The notes beneath the pieces were generated by a model. That model had not been told where the DNA came from and searched no databases. It worked only from the letters and a program-made list of their open reading frames with translations. Positions 52,957 to 61,916 of a DNA stretch of 64,000 bases are shown piece by piece. Source of the stretch: Oceanimonas pelagia (GTDB lineage: Bacteria; Pseudomonadota; Gammaproteobacteria; Enterobacterales; Aeromonadaceae); contig NZ_CP118224.1 in the NCBI RefSeq assembly GCF_030849025.1, positions 64,501 through 128,500 of the forward strand, given 5' to 3'. A program made the position numbers and the translations under genes. Numbering within the stretch: position 1 is the stretch's first letter; every line of letters starts with the position of its first letter.

Positions 52957-54396
52957 ATGGAGAAAATACTGACCCCCCGGGTGGAGAAACTGCCTGTCGG
53001 CTGGATTCGGTTGGCAATATTAACCGCTCTGTTTCTGCTGGTGGTGATGCTTGGTACGGGCAATACCGAAGGCGAGTTCGGGCTCTTTGCCCTGGTGCCG
53101 ACGCTAGTGGTGCTGGGGCTGGCGCTGCTTACCCGGCGCACGCTGGAGCCACTGTTGGCGGGCGCCCTTGCCGGCTTTGCGCTGGTTGAACCGGAGCGCA
53201 CACTGCACAACTTTGTGGCCAGCACCCTGGAGGTGATGCAGGGGCCCATTATGGGCTGGCTGATCCTGGTGTGCGGCCTGCTCGGCAGTCTGATTGCACT
53301 GCTGCAGTTTTCCGGTGCCACCCTGGCCTTCAGCGACAGCCTGGGCAAATACGTCAAACGTCGCTCCCATGCCCTGATGGCCAGCTGGCTGCTGGGCATT
53401 GTCATTTTTATTGATGACTACCTCAACGCCCTGACCGTCAGTACCGCCATGCGCAAGCTGTCGGACAAGCTGAAAATCTCCCGGGACATGCTGGCCTATG
53501 TGGTGGATTCCACCTCGGCGCCGGTGTGCCTGCTGATCCCGTTTTCCACCTGGGGGATTTATCTCGCTGGCCTGATTGAAGTTAACGGCCTGGTGCCTGA
53601 AGGGGAAGGGTTCAATTATTACCTGAGCCTGTTGCCCTATCTGGTGTACCCCTGGGTGGCGCTGCTGCTGGTCCCCCTGGTGGCCTTTGGCGTGATACCG
53701 CTGCTTGGCAGCATGAAACAGGCGGAGCGGGACTGCCTTGAGGGCAACAGTGAGGTTACCGAACAGGACGAGCCGGGTCATCGGCAGCCGCCGCGGCTGG
53801 TGAACTTTATGTTGCCGGTGCTGACCCTGCTGCTGGCCACCTGGTATTTCGACATCGATGCCCTGATGGGTGTGGGCTGTGCCCTGGTGGTGTCGCTGGT
53901 GCTGTACCGGCTGCAGGGGCTGGCCAGTCTGCCTCGGCTGTTTGATGAAATCATTCAGGGCATGGCCACCATGCTGCTGCCCCTTGGCATCGTGTTTACA
54001 GCCTTCGTGCTGCAGGCGGTGAACGAGAAGCTGGGGCTGGCGCCTTATCTTATCGATACCATTACCCCCTACATGAACGCCCAGTGGCTGCCGGCGCTCA
54101 GCTTTCTGGTACTGGCCGGGCTGACCTTTGCCACCGGCTCTTTCTGGGGCGTTTATGCCATCGCCTTTCCCATCATGATCCCCTTGGCTCAGGCCCTGGA
54201 TGCCAACATGGCGCTGACTCTGGGGGCCGTGGTGTCGGCAGGTGCCTTTGGCAGCCATGCCTGCTTCTTTGGCGACTCCACCGTGATCTCCGCCAGAGGC
54301 TGTGGCATCAGCCCGATGCAGCATGCCCTTAGCCAGCTGCCCTATACCCTGATTGCCGCCGCCGTCACCACTGTGTTGCTGTGGCTGCTGACCTGA
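52957..54396 (+). CDS. NhaC-family carrier, first copy
   Basis: A 479-residue antiporter-family membrane protein with about 12 helices (NhaC/Na+-H+ exchanger type). Segments FIDDYLNALTVSTAM and VDSTSAPVCLLIPFSTW are family landmarks. The start is set by GAGG at eight bases before MEKILTP. It follows the PuuR-like gene and precedes a deacetylase gene, so it may move polyamines or acetylpolyamines rather than, or besides, sodium. Substrate is inferred from context only. Confidence 0.9.
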   Translation: MEKILTPRVEKLPVGWIRLAILTALFLLVVMLGTGNTEGEFGLFALVPTLVVLGLALLTRRTLEPLLAGALAGFALVEPERTLHNFVASTLEVMQGPIMGWLILVCGLLGSLIALLQFSGATLAFSDSLGKYVKRRSHALMASWLLGIVIFIDDYLNALTVSTAMRKLSDKLKISRDMLAYVVDSTSAPVCLLIPFSTWGIYLAGLIEVNGLVPEGEGFNYYLSLLPYLVYPWVALLLVPLVAFGVIPLLGSMKQAERDCLEGNSEVTEQDEPGHRQPPRLVNFMLPVLTLLLATWYFDIDALMGVGCALVVSLVLYRLQGLASLPRLFDEIIQGMATMLLPLGIVFTAFVLQAVNEKLGLAPYLIDTITPYMNAQWLPALSFLVLAGLTFATGSFWGVYAIAFPIMIPLAQALDANMALTLGAVVSAGAFGSHACFFGDSTVISARGCGISPMQHALSQLPYTLIAAAVTTVLLWLLT

Positions 54397-54416
54397 TTTT
54401 GAACAAGGAGAGCACA

Positions 54417-55523
54417 ATGAAACGAACCGGATTCGCCTTTCACGAACACTGCCTGTGGCACGATGCCGGCCCCTGTTCGGTATTTGACCGCCCCGGTGGC
54501 TTTGTGCAGCCCGCCGTGGCCGCCGAACACCCGGAAACCAAGCGCCGGCTGCGCAACCTGCTGGCGGTGAGCGGCCTGCTGGAGCAGCTGACTCCGGTAC
54601 ATGCCGAGCCGGCAACGAGGGAAGATTTGTTACGTTTTCATACCGAGCGTTATATCGATGAGCTCAGCGCCATGAGTGAGCGGGGTTTCGGTGATGCCGG
54701 CCAGTATGCGCCCTTTCGTCAGGATGCCTTTCCCATTGCCTGCCGCTCGGCGGGGCTGGCCATGGCCACGGTGGCGGCGGTGCTCAACGGCGAAGTCGAT
54801 AACGGCTACTGTCTGTCGCGCCCTCCCGGCCATCATGCCGAAGCGGACAGGGGAATGGGATTTTGCCTGCTGGGTAATATACCCATCGCCATTCGGTCGG
54901 CACAGGCGCGGGGCCTGGTGCGCCGGGTGGCGGTGATCGACTGGGACGTGCACCATGGTAACGGCACTCAGCAGGCGTTTTATGAGGATGCAGAGGTGCT
55001 GACCATTTCACTGCATCACGACAACAACTATCCCATCGGCTCGGGCAGCGCGGACGAGCGAGGCCGAGGGGCCGGTTTCGGCTATAACCTCAATGTGCCG
55101 CTGCCGGCCGGATCCGGGATCGGCACCTACTTGGCGGCCATGGATCAACTGGTGATCCCGGCACTGGATCGTTTCAAGCCGGAACTGATCGTGGTGGCCT
55201 GTGGCTTTGATGCCGGCGCCATGGATCCGCTCGGCTGCATGTTGCTTAATGCCGATGCCTTTGGTCGGCTGACCGAGAAGGTGATGATCGCCGCCGACCG
55301 ACTGTGCCGGGGCCGGTTGGTGATGGTGCATGAAGGAGGCTATTCGGAGGGATATGTGCCTTTTTGCGGCCACCGGGTGATCGAAACCCTGAGTCGAAGC
55401 GATATTCACGTGCCCGATCCGGCGGGAGATGATATTGCCCGCTGGGGCCAGCAGGAGTTGCAGCCTCATCAGGCGGCACTGCTCGAAAGTCTTGTGCCCT
55501 TGCTGAAGGATATTCACGCCTGA
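54417..55523 (+). CDS. HDAC-type acetylpolyamine amidohydrolase
   Basis: A 368-residue zinc-dependent deacetylase of the histone deacetylase superfamily. Active-site motifs are intact: RPPGHHAE near residue 135, DWDVHHGNGTQ near 175 (zinc-ligand Asp and His) and CGFDAGAMD near 265. Bacterial relatives remove acetyl groups from acetylputrescine, acetylcadaverine or acetylspermidine. AAGGAG precedes the start by seven bases. It lies 20 bases after the NhaC-type gene, suggesting an uptake-plus-deacetylation pair feeding putrescine into the pathway to the right. Confidence 0.92.
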   Translation: MKRTGFAFHEHCLWHDAGPCSVFDRPGGFVQPAVAAEHPETKRRLRNLLAVSGLLEQLTPVHAEPATREDLLRFHTERYIDELSAMSERGFGDAGQYAPFRQDAFPIACRSAGLAMATVAAVLNGEVDNGYCLSRPPGHHAEADRGMGFCLLGNIPIAIRSAQARGLVRRVAVIDWDVHHGNGTQQAFYEDAEVLTISLHHDNNYPIGSGSADERGRGAGFGYNLNVPLPAGSGIGTYLAAMDQLVIPALDRFKPELIVVACGFDAGAMDPLGCMLLNADAFGRLTEKVMIAADRLCRGRLVMVHEGGYSEGYVPFCGHRVIETLSRSDIHVPDPAGDDIARWGQQELQPHQAALLESLVPLLKDIHA

Positions 55524-55608
55524 TGATCCGGCCCTGAACCAGCGCAAAAACTGGTCATGGTCTTTTTTGAGTGTTACATTTTATTCACCGTTTTATTGAT
55601 CGGTGAAC

Positions 55609-56375
55609 ATGGCGTTCATGCAAAAGGATATTGCACCCACTTCTCTTGAACCCCTGGCGCAGCTGCTTTCAGCCCTTGACGGCAGAGAGTTTTTGCACGA
55701 GCTTCAGGCTTGCCTGGAAAGTTACTTTGCCGGTATCGATCTGGTGTTATGCCGGTTTCACCGCCGGCGCAGCCCCGAAATACTGTTGCACAATCTGAAC
55801 CACCGTCAGGAAACGAAAACCCTTACTGTGCCGGCATGTATCAGCTCGATCCATTTTACCAGCACTGGCTGAGCCACCCGACTACCGGCGTATTTCGTCT
55901 GGATGACATAGCTCCCTCGGAATTCCGGCGCAGTGAGTATTTTCTGACCTACTACACCGGACTGGGCCTGCATGACGAGCTGATGTGTTTTTTCTCATCC
56001 AACACGAATACCACCCTGGCTTTTTCCTTTGGCTTTTATCAGCCTCCGCCGCACCCTGATGGTTGCCTGCTGAGCGACAAAATGGCTTATCTGTTTCCCT
56101 TGTTGCAGGCGCTGCTGGAAAAGCATCACTGGCAGTCTGCGATCAATGACGATAGGGCGGGCTCCGAGGAGTTTATTGATGAGCGCCTGAGCGAGCGCGA
56201 GCAGCAGGTGGCACGGCTGTTTTTGCAGGGACACAGTGCCCCGGCCATTGCCGAGCTGCTGTGCATCAGTCCGGGCACGGTGAAAAATCACCGCAAGAAT
56301 ATTTACGGCAAGCTTGCCATCAACAGCCAGGCCGAACTGTTTCAGCTGTTTCTGCGTCAGTTGGGAGTGGAGTAA
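55609..56375 (+). pseudogene. LuxR-family regulator split by a frameshift
   Basis: Two overlapping frames together encode a LuxR-type regulator of about 255 residues: the first (from ATG 55609, GTG 55603 also possible) gives the N-terminal half and the second gives the sensory remainder and the C-terminal HTH (SEREQQVARLFLQGHSAPAIAE, ISPGTVKNHRKNIYGKL). The change of frame falls at the run AAAA at 55816-55819: reading back one base there joins TKNPYCAGMYQLDPFYQ, which fits the family. Either a base has been lost (pseudogene), an assembly error is present, or -1 slippage makes the protein. It sits inside the polyamine island. Confidence 0.8.
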
Positions 56376-56387
56376 GGCAGGGGAAAA

Positions 56388-56417
56388 CAGAAAAAGGGCG
56401 CTGCTGTAGCGCCCTTT
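56388..56417 (-). terminator. Terminator of puuC, shared with the LuxR locus
   Basis: AAAGGGCGCT, 5-nt loop and AGCGCCCTTT form a 10-bp stem. On the minus strand TTTTTCTGTTTT follows, on the plus strand only TTTG, so it mainly serves the minus-strand operon. Confidence 0.88.
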
Positions 56418-56482
56418 GATGTCTGGCAAGTGTTGCCGCATTGCGGCAAATTGCGGGCGGGCGGCCCGCGCTCCAGGGCTAA

Positions 56483-57976
56483 TCACCCCGTCCCAAACTC
56501 AATCCAGGTGGTTTTCAGCTGGCTGTATTCGGCCAGGGAGTGCAGTGACTTGTCGCGGCCGTTGCCGGACTGCTTGTAACCGCCAAAGGGCACCGTCATG
56601 TCGCCGCCGGCGTAGTTGTTGACGAACACCTGGCCCGCCTCCAGTCGCCGGGCCGTGGTCAGGGCGCGGTCGAGGTTTTGGGTCCAGACCGCCGCCGCCA
56701 GGCCGTAGGGGGAGTCGTTGGCGATGGCCACCGCTTCGTCGGCGCTGTCAAAGCCGATCACCGCCAGCACCGGGCCGAATACTTCTTCCCGCGCCAGGGC
56801 CATGTTGTTGGTGACGTTATCAAACACCGTGGGGGCAAAATACAGGCCGCCATTGATGCTTACCGGCTCGCCGCCGGTACGCAGGCGCGCCCCCTGTTTC
56901 AGCGCCGCCGCCACATGGCCGGCAATGCCGTCGAGCTGGGTGGCATCCACAATGGCGCCCATGGGGCTGGCCGGATCCAGGGGGTTGCCGGGTTGCCAGG
57001 CGGCGGCCTGGTGCACAAGGCGCTCCACCAGTTCATCTTTAATACTGTTTTCCACCAGCAGCCGGGAGCCGGCGATGCACACCTCGCCCTGGTTGTAGAA
57101 AATGGCCTGGGCCGCCTGCTGCGCCACATGCTCCAGGTTGCCGGCGTCGGCAAACACGATATTGGCGCTCTTGCCGCCGCACTCCATAAAGGTACGCTTC
57201 ATATTGGACTCGCCCGCATACTGGATAAGCAGCTTGCCCACGCCGGTAGAGCCGGTAAAGGCCAGGGCGTTAACGTCCATGTGCAGCGCCAGGGCCTTGC
57301 CCACGGTATGGCCGTAGCCGGGCAGCACCTGCAGCACGCCGGCGGGCAGGCCGGCCTCATGGGCCAGGGCCGCCAGCCGCAGGGCGCTTAAGGGTGACTT
57401 TTCCGACGGCTTTAAAATCACCGTATTGCCGGCGGCCAGCGCCGGGGCGATTTTCCAGCAGGCCATCATCAGCGGAAAGTTCCAGGGCACGATGGCGGCC
57501 ACCACCCCCAGCGGTTCCCGGGTGACCAGCCCCAGGCTGCTGGCGGCGGTGGGGGCGATTTCGCCATACACCTTGTCGATGGCTTCGGCGTTCCAGCGCA
57601 GGCAGCGCACCGCCGCCGGCAGATCCACATTCAGGCTGTTGGCGATGGGTTTGCCCATGTCCAGGGTTTCCAGCAGCGCCAGCTCCTCGGCGTGGCTTTC
57701 GACCCGTTCGGCAAAGCGCAGCAATACCTGTTTGCGCTCCGCCGGGGCCAGTCCGGCCCAGTGGGGCAGGGCGGTGCGCGCGTGGGCCACCGCCAGGCTG
57801 GCGTCCTGCTCGTCGCAACTGGCCACCTCGGCCAGTTGGGCGCCGGTGGCCGGGTTAAAGCTGGCAAAGCGTTCGCCGGACAGGGCGTCGCAGTAGCGGC
57901 CATTGATAAAGGCGCGGCCCTCGGGCCGCAGTCCTTCACTCAGGGCTTGCCAGTGGGCAAGGGGGTGTTGTGCCAT
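56483..57976 (-). CDS. puuC: Gamma-glutamyl-gamma-aminobutyraldehyde dehydrogenase PuuC
   Basis: A 497-residue NAD(P)-dependent aldehyde dehydrogenase. It is close to E. coli PuuC (495): AIVPWNFPLMMACWKIAPAL, the catalytic Cys in NQGEVCIAG and the C-terminal MTVPFGGYKQSGNGRDKSLH. It oxidises gamma-glutamyl-gamma-aminobutyraldehyde or, in the KauB type of pseudomonads, aminobutyraldehyde directly. GAGGAGG precedes the ATG chosen, and its start lies 10 bases from the spuC stop, so the two are one transcript. Confidence 0.92.
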   Translation of the reverse strand: MAQHPLAHWQALSEGLRPEGRAFINGRYCDALSGERFASFNPATGAQLAEVASCDEQDASLAVAHARTALPHWAGLAPAERKQVLLRFAERVESHAEELALLETLDMGKPIANSLNVDLPAAVRCLRWNAEAIDKVYGEIAPTAASSLGLVTREPLGVVAAIVPWNFPLMMACWKIAPALAAGNTVILKPSEKSPLSALRLAALAHEAGLPAGVLQVLPGYGHTVGKALALHMDVNALAFTGSTGVGKLLIQYAGESNMKRTFMECGGKSANIVFADAGNLEHVAQQAAQAIFYNQGEVCIAGSRLLVENSIKDELVERLVHQAAAWQPGNPLDPASPMGAIVDATQLDGIAGHVAAALKQGARLRTGGEPVSINGGLYFAPTVFDNVTNNMALAREEVFGPVLAVIGFDSADEAVAIANDSPYGLAAAVWTQNLDRALTTARRLEAGQVFVNNYAGGDMTVPFGGYKQSGNGRDKSLHSLAEYSQLKTTWIEFGTG

Positions 57977-57986
57977 GGTGGCCTCC

Positions 57987-59348
57987 TCAGTCCATGATGC
58001 CCAGCTGGCGGGCGGTGGCGTCCAGGCTTTCCCGGGCCAGACGCACCAGCTCGTCAATTTCGGCCCTGGTGATCACCAGGGGCGGCGACACCACCATGGT
58101 TTCGCCCACGGAGCGCATTACTATGCCGGTGTTAAAACAGTTGTCCCGGCAACGGCCGCCGATGCCTGGCTCAAAGCGGGCCAGGGTGGTCTTGTCGGCC
58201 ACCAGCTCAAGCGCGCCCAGCAGCCCCAGGCTGCGGGTCTCGCCCACCAGCGGGTGATCCGCCAGGCTGGCCCAGCGCTCGGCAAAGTAGGGCGCGGCTT
58301 CTTCACGCACATGCTCCAGTACATTCTCTTCTTCCATCAGCTCCAGGTTGCGCAGGGCCACGGCAGCGCAGGCCGGGTGACCGGAGTAGGTAAAGCCGTG
58401 GTAGAACTCGCCGCCCTGCTCGATCAGGGTGTCGGCCACCCGGTCTCCCACCAGCACGCCGCCGATGGGCAGGTAGCCGGAAGACAGGCCCTTGGCGACG
58501 GGCATCAGATCGGGCTTGATATTGAAGTGCTGGCTGCCAAACCACTGCCCCAGCCGGCCAAAGCCGCAGATCACCTCGTCGGCGATCAGCAGAATGCCGT
58601 AGTGGTCGCAGATGCGCTGAATTTCGGGCCAGTAGCTCTCGGGCGGAATGATCACGCCGCCGGCACCCTGCACCGGCTCGGCGATAAAGGCCGCCACCCG
58701 GTTCACCCCCAGCTCCTTGATTTTCTGCTCCAGGGAGCGCGCCGCCAGCAGGCCGAACTCTTCCGGGCTCATTTCCCGGCCTTCGCCAAACCAGTAGGGT
58801 TGGGCGATGTGCTCCACGTCTGGCAGCATGGGGCCGCCCTGCTCGTGCATGGGGGCCATGCCGCCCAGGCTGGCGCCGGCCACGGTGGATCCGTGGTAGC
58901 CGTTGCGCCGGCCTATGATCACGGTTTTTTCCGGCTGGCCCTTGAGCTGCCAGTAGCGGCGCACCATGCGCACGACCGTGTCGTTGGACTCGGAGCCGGA
59001 GCCGGTAAAGAACACATGATTGATGTGCTCCGGGGCCAGCTCGGTGAGCTTTTTGGCCAGTTTGATCGCCGGCGGATGGGCGGTCTTGAAGAAGTTGTTG
59101 TAGTAGGGCAACTCGGTCATCTGGGCGGTGGCGGCCTCCACCAGCTCCTGGCGGCCATAGCCCAGGTTCACGCACCACAGGCCGGCCATGGCATCGAGAA
59201 TGCGGTTGCCTTCCGAATCGTGAATATAGATGCCCTCGGCGCCGGTGATGATGCGGCTGTTGCTGCCCAGCTCCCTGGTGTCGGTAAAGGGGTGCAGGTG
59301 GTGCTGGCCGTCCTGCTGGCGCAATTCTTGAGTGTTGTACTGATGCAT
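57987..59348 (-). CDS. spuC: Putrescine aminotransferase SpuC (class III, PLP)
   Basis: A 453-residue class III aminotransferase. The PLP site is DEVICGFGRLG and the Schiff-base lysine lies in VAKGLSSGY near residue 287. Length and sequence match the SpuC/putrescine-pyruvate aminotransferase group. It converts putrescine to 4-aminobutyraldehyde with pyruvate or 2-oxoglutarate as acceptor. Start MHQYNTQELR has AAGGA upstream; two longer in-frame ATGs read into a repeat. It stands between puuD and puuC. Confidence 0.9.
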   Translation of the reverse strand: MHQYNTQELRQQDGQHHLHPFTDTRELGSNSRIITGAEGIYIHDSEGNRILDAMAGLWCVNLGYGRQELVEAATAQMTELPYYNNFFKTAHPPAIKLAKKLTELAPEHINHVFFTGSGSESNDTVVRMVRRYWQLKGQPEKTVIIGRRNGYHGSTVAGASLGGMAPMHEQGGPMLPDVEHIAQPYWFGEGREMSPEEFGLLAARSLEQKIKELGVNRVAAFIAEPVQGAGGVIIPPESYWPEIQRICDHYGILLIADEVICGFGRLGQWFGSQHFNIKPDLMPVAKGLSSGYLPIGGVLVGDRVADTLIEQGGEFYHGFTYSGHPACAAVALRNLELMEEENVLEHVREEAAPYFAERWASLADHPLVGETRSLGLLGALELVADKTTLARFEPGIGGRCRDNCFNTGIVMRSVGETMVVSPPLVITRAEIDELVRLARESLDATARQLGIMD

Positions 59349-59404
59349 GATGGTGTCCTTTTTCTTCATGTGACTATCTCGGGTACAGACCATTGCCACA
59401 CCAA

Positions 59405-59460
59405 CACGCAGCAAGTACTTCCATGTATGCTCGACGATGGCATCCCTGCCATCGACGGTT
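59405..59460. repeat. Dispersed repeat element between puuD and spuC
   Basis: Contains CAAGTACTTCCATGT (59412-59426), shared exactly with the minus strand at 29963-29977, followed by a perfect hairpin CGATGGCA-TCCC-TGCCATCG (59435-59454). Sequences of this plan recur in many proteobacterial genomes. Confidence 0.65.
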
Positions 59461-59503
59461 GGCTTCGGCAACGGCCTATCCCCTCTTGTTTGAATGAGCC
59501 TTT

Positions 59504-60265
59504 TTAAGCCTTGATGGTGTCCCGGTAGTGGGCGCAGGCGGTGCCAAAGGCGGTAAAGATGGCGGCGTAGAGCGGATGTTCATCGGTGCGCCATTCCGGG
59601 TGCCACTGCACGCCCAGGGCAAAGGGCAGGGTGGGGTCGCTGATGGCTTCCACCAGGCCGTCCGGCGCCAGCGCCTCGGCCAGCAGGCCCTCGCCCAGGC
59701 GGTCGATGCCCTGCTGGTGCAGCGAGTTCACCTCGAAGTTCAGCTCGCCGGTCAGCCGGTACAGCATGCCGTCCGGGTTCAGGCTGAGGGCGTGGGCCGG
59801 TTCGTAATGAGAGTTCACCCCGCCAGTGTCCGGCTCGCGGTGATCCATCAGGCCGGGCAGCGCCTGCAGTGGCTGGCGCAGGCTGCCGCCCCAGGCCACG
59901 TTCATTTCCTGCAGACCGCGGCAAATGCCGAGCAGCGGCAGCTTGAGCCGACGGGCGGCCCGGATCAGCGACAGTGCGGATCCGTCCCGATCCGGATCCA
60001 GCCGGCAGTCGGGGTGATCCTGATCGGCGGCGTAATGACGCGGATCCACATTGCTGTAGCTGCCGGTGAGGCAGAGACCGTCGAGGCGCTCAAGGATCCC
60101 TTCATTCAGACCTTCGGCCAGGGCCGGTAGCACCACCACCTCCACGTTGGCGGAGTGGCGCAGGGCGTCCACGTACTTGTTCACCACCATATGGCAATGA
60201 TGCCCTTCAATCTGTCGCTGACAGGCGGTCACGCCGATCAGAGGCTTGTGCATTATTCTTTCCAT
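59504..60265 (-). CDS. puuD: Gamma-glutamyl-GABA hydrolase PuuD (SpuA-like)
   Basis: A 253-residue class I glutamine-amidotransferase-fold hydrolase that cleaves gamma-glutamyl-GABA to GABA and glutamate. The catalytic Cys is in GICRGLQE near residue 114 and the His-Glu pair in VQWHPEW near residue 220. The first ATG (MERIMHKPLIGV) parallels E. coli MENIMNNPVIGV, so the longer start is kept although a second ATG four codons later also has a fair site. Divergent from puuA over 263 bases. Confidence 0.92.
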   Translation of the reverse strand: MERIMHKPLIGVTACQRQIEGHHCHMVVNKYVDALRHSANVEVVVLPALAEGLNEGILERLDGLCLTGSYSNVDPRHYAADQDHPDCRLDPDRDGSALSLIRAARRLKLPLLGICRGLQEMNVAWGGSLRQPLQALPGLMDHREPDTGGVNSHYEPAHALSLNPDGMLYRLTGELNFEVNSLHQQGIDRLGEGLLAEALAPDGLVEAISDPTLPFALGVQWHPEWRTDEHPLYAAIFTAFGTACAHYRDTIKA

Positions 60266-60528
60266 TGTGTCACCTGCTCAAACCATGTGGTTTATATATT
60301 TAACGGCCCTGTGTGCCGAATCCATAGCGGCATGGAAGCACGGCAATCACACAAAATCCAGTGAATGACGGCTTTAAAAGCGAACATTGGTTTAAATAAT
60401 GTGACGAGGTTAACTCTTTTTTACAATGCGTTAACTTTTGTAGTGCTCGAGCGATTGTCTTGTGTTGTTCATTATCCTATAACAAATGGCATTCTGGATG
60501 GTTATTAAAAAACAACATGGAGGTCACC
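60266..60528. promoter_or_regulatory. Divergent puuD/puuA control region
   Basis: An AT-rich 263-base gap. An interrupted inverted repeat AAACCA-TG-TGGTTT lies at 60280-60293, close to the puuD start. GTTAAC occurs twice about 20 bases apart near 60408 and 60429. Either could be a PuuR-like operator; none is proven. Confidence 0.5.
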
Positions 60529-61902
60529 ATGAGTGACAGGGGCATGCAAGAGGCCCGGGAGTTTCTGGAGCGAAACCCGGATATCAATTCCATCGATCTG
60601 ATGATCGGTGACATCAACGGGGTGATCCGCGGCAAGCGCATTCCCCGGGACAGTCTGCTCAAGGCCTATGAAGAGGGGGTCTGCCTGCCGGCCTCGCTGT
60701 TTGCCCTCGACATTAACGGTAACACCATTGAGGAAACCGGCCTGGGGCTGGATCAGGGCGAGGGCGACCGGTTGTGCTTTCCGGTGCCCGGCACCCTGAG
60801 CCGGGTGCCCTGGCAGGACAGGCCCTGCGCCCAGCTGCTGATGAGCATGTATGAAAATGATCACAGCCCCTTTGTGTACGATCCCCGCCATGTGCTGCAG
60901 CGGGTGCTGGATCGTTTCTCCGATCTGGGGCTGACGCCGGTGGTGGCGGTGGAAACCGAGTTTTATGTGATCGACCGGGATCGGGACGACGAGCATCAGT
61001 TGCAGCCGCCGGTGTCGCCGGTCAGCGGCAAGCGGGATCGTCAGTGTCAGGTGTATTCGCTGTCGGATCTCGATGACTACTGCGATTTCCTTGAGAGCAT
61101 TCAGCAGGCGGCCATGACTCAGAACCTGCCGGTGGACACCGCCATTGCCGAGTGCGCCCCGGGCCAGTTCGAGATCAACCTCAAGCACAGACCCGATGCC
61201 ATGCAGGCCTGCGACGAGGCGGTGCTGCTCAAGCGGCTGATTAAAGGGGTGGCGGCCCGCCACAGCATGGAAGCCACCTTTATGGCCAAGCCCTACAACC
61301 AGGAGGCGGGCAGCGGCACTCATATTCATGTGAGCCTGATCGACAGCGAGGGCAATAACCGTTTCTGCAGCCGGGACGACAGCCCGCTGGGCAACGAGCT
61401 GCTGCAACAGGCGGTGGCCGGGGTGCTGGCGCTGATGCCCGAGTCCATGGTGGTGTTTGCGCCCAACGCCAACAGCTACCGCCGCTTTCAGCCCGGCTTT
61501 TACGTGCCCATGAGTCAGACCTGGGGCGCCGACAACCGCACCGTGGCGGTGCGCATTCCCGGTGGCAACCCCGCCGCCCGCCGGCTGGAACACCGCGTGG
61601 CCGGCGCCGATGCCAACCCCTATCTGCTGGTGGCCAGCATACTGGCCGGCATTCATTATGGCCTGACCCACCGGCTTGATGTTCCCGAGCCCGTCTCCGG
61701 TAACGCCTACGCCAGCCACCCGCCCAGCCTGCCCAACAGCTGGATCCAGGCGCTGGATCAGTGGCAGCAAAACGAGATCCTGCCGGAATACCTGGGCCAG
61801 GAGTTCTGCCGGGTGTATCACGCCAACCGCTACGGCGAACGGCAATTGTTTATGCGCCACGTCAGCTCTCAGGAGTATGACTGGTATCTGCGTTCGGTCT
61901 GA
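60529..61902 (+). CDS. puuA: Gamma-glutamylputrescine synthetase PuuA (SpuB-like)
   Basis: A 457-residue glutamine-synthetase-family enzyme. It ligates glutamate to putrescine with ATP, the entry step of the Puu pathway. Family motifs are visible: DINGVIRGKRIP near the N-terminus, ETEFYVID, AECAPGQFEINLKH and GSGTHIHVS. GGAGG precedes MSDRGMQEAR by six bases; a longer frame is upstream leader. Divergent from puuD and followed at 14 bases by an NhaC-type carrier. Confidence 0.93.
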   Translation: MSDRGMQEAREFLERNPDINSIDLMIGDINGVIRGKRIPRDSLLKAYEEGVCLPASLFALDINGNTIEETGLGLDQGEGDRLCFPVPGTLSRVPWQDRPCAQLLMSMYENDHSPFVYDPRHVLQRVLDRFSDLGLTPVVAVETEFYVIDRDRDDEHQLQPPVSPVSGKRDRQCQVYSLSDLDDYCDFLESIQQAAMTQNLPVDTAIAECAPGQFEINLKHRPDAMQACDEAVLLKRLIKGVAARHSMEATFMAKPYNQEAGSGTHIHVSLIDSEGNNRFCSRDDSPLGNELLQQAVAGVLALMPESMVVFAPNANSYRRFQPGFYVPMSQTWGADNRTVAVRIPGGNPAARRLEHRVAGADANPYLLVASILAGIHYGLTHRLDVPEPVSGNAYASHPPSLPNSWIQALDQWQQNEILPEYLGQEFCRVYHANRYGERQLFMRHVSSQEYDWYLRSV

Positions 61903-61916
61903 CAGGAGAAAGTCCC

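Noticed and set aside
59504-60265. GMP synthase or other class I amidotransferase
   Set aside because: The N-terminus and neighbours match PuuD, and no synthetase domain follows.
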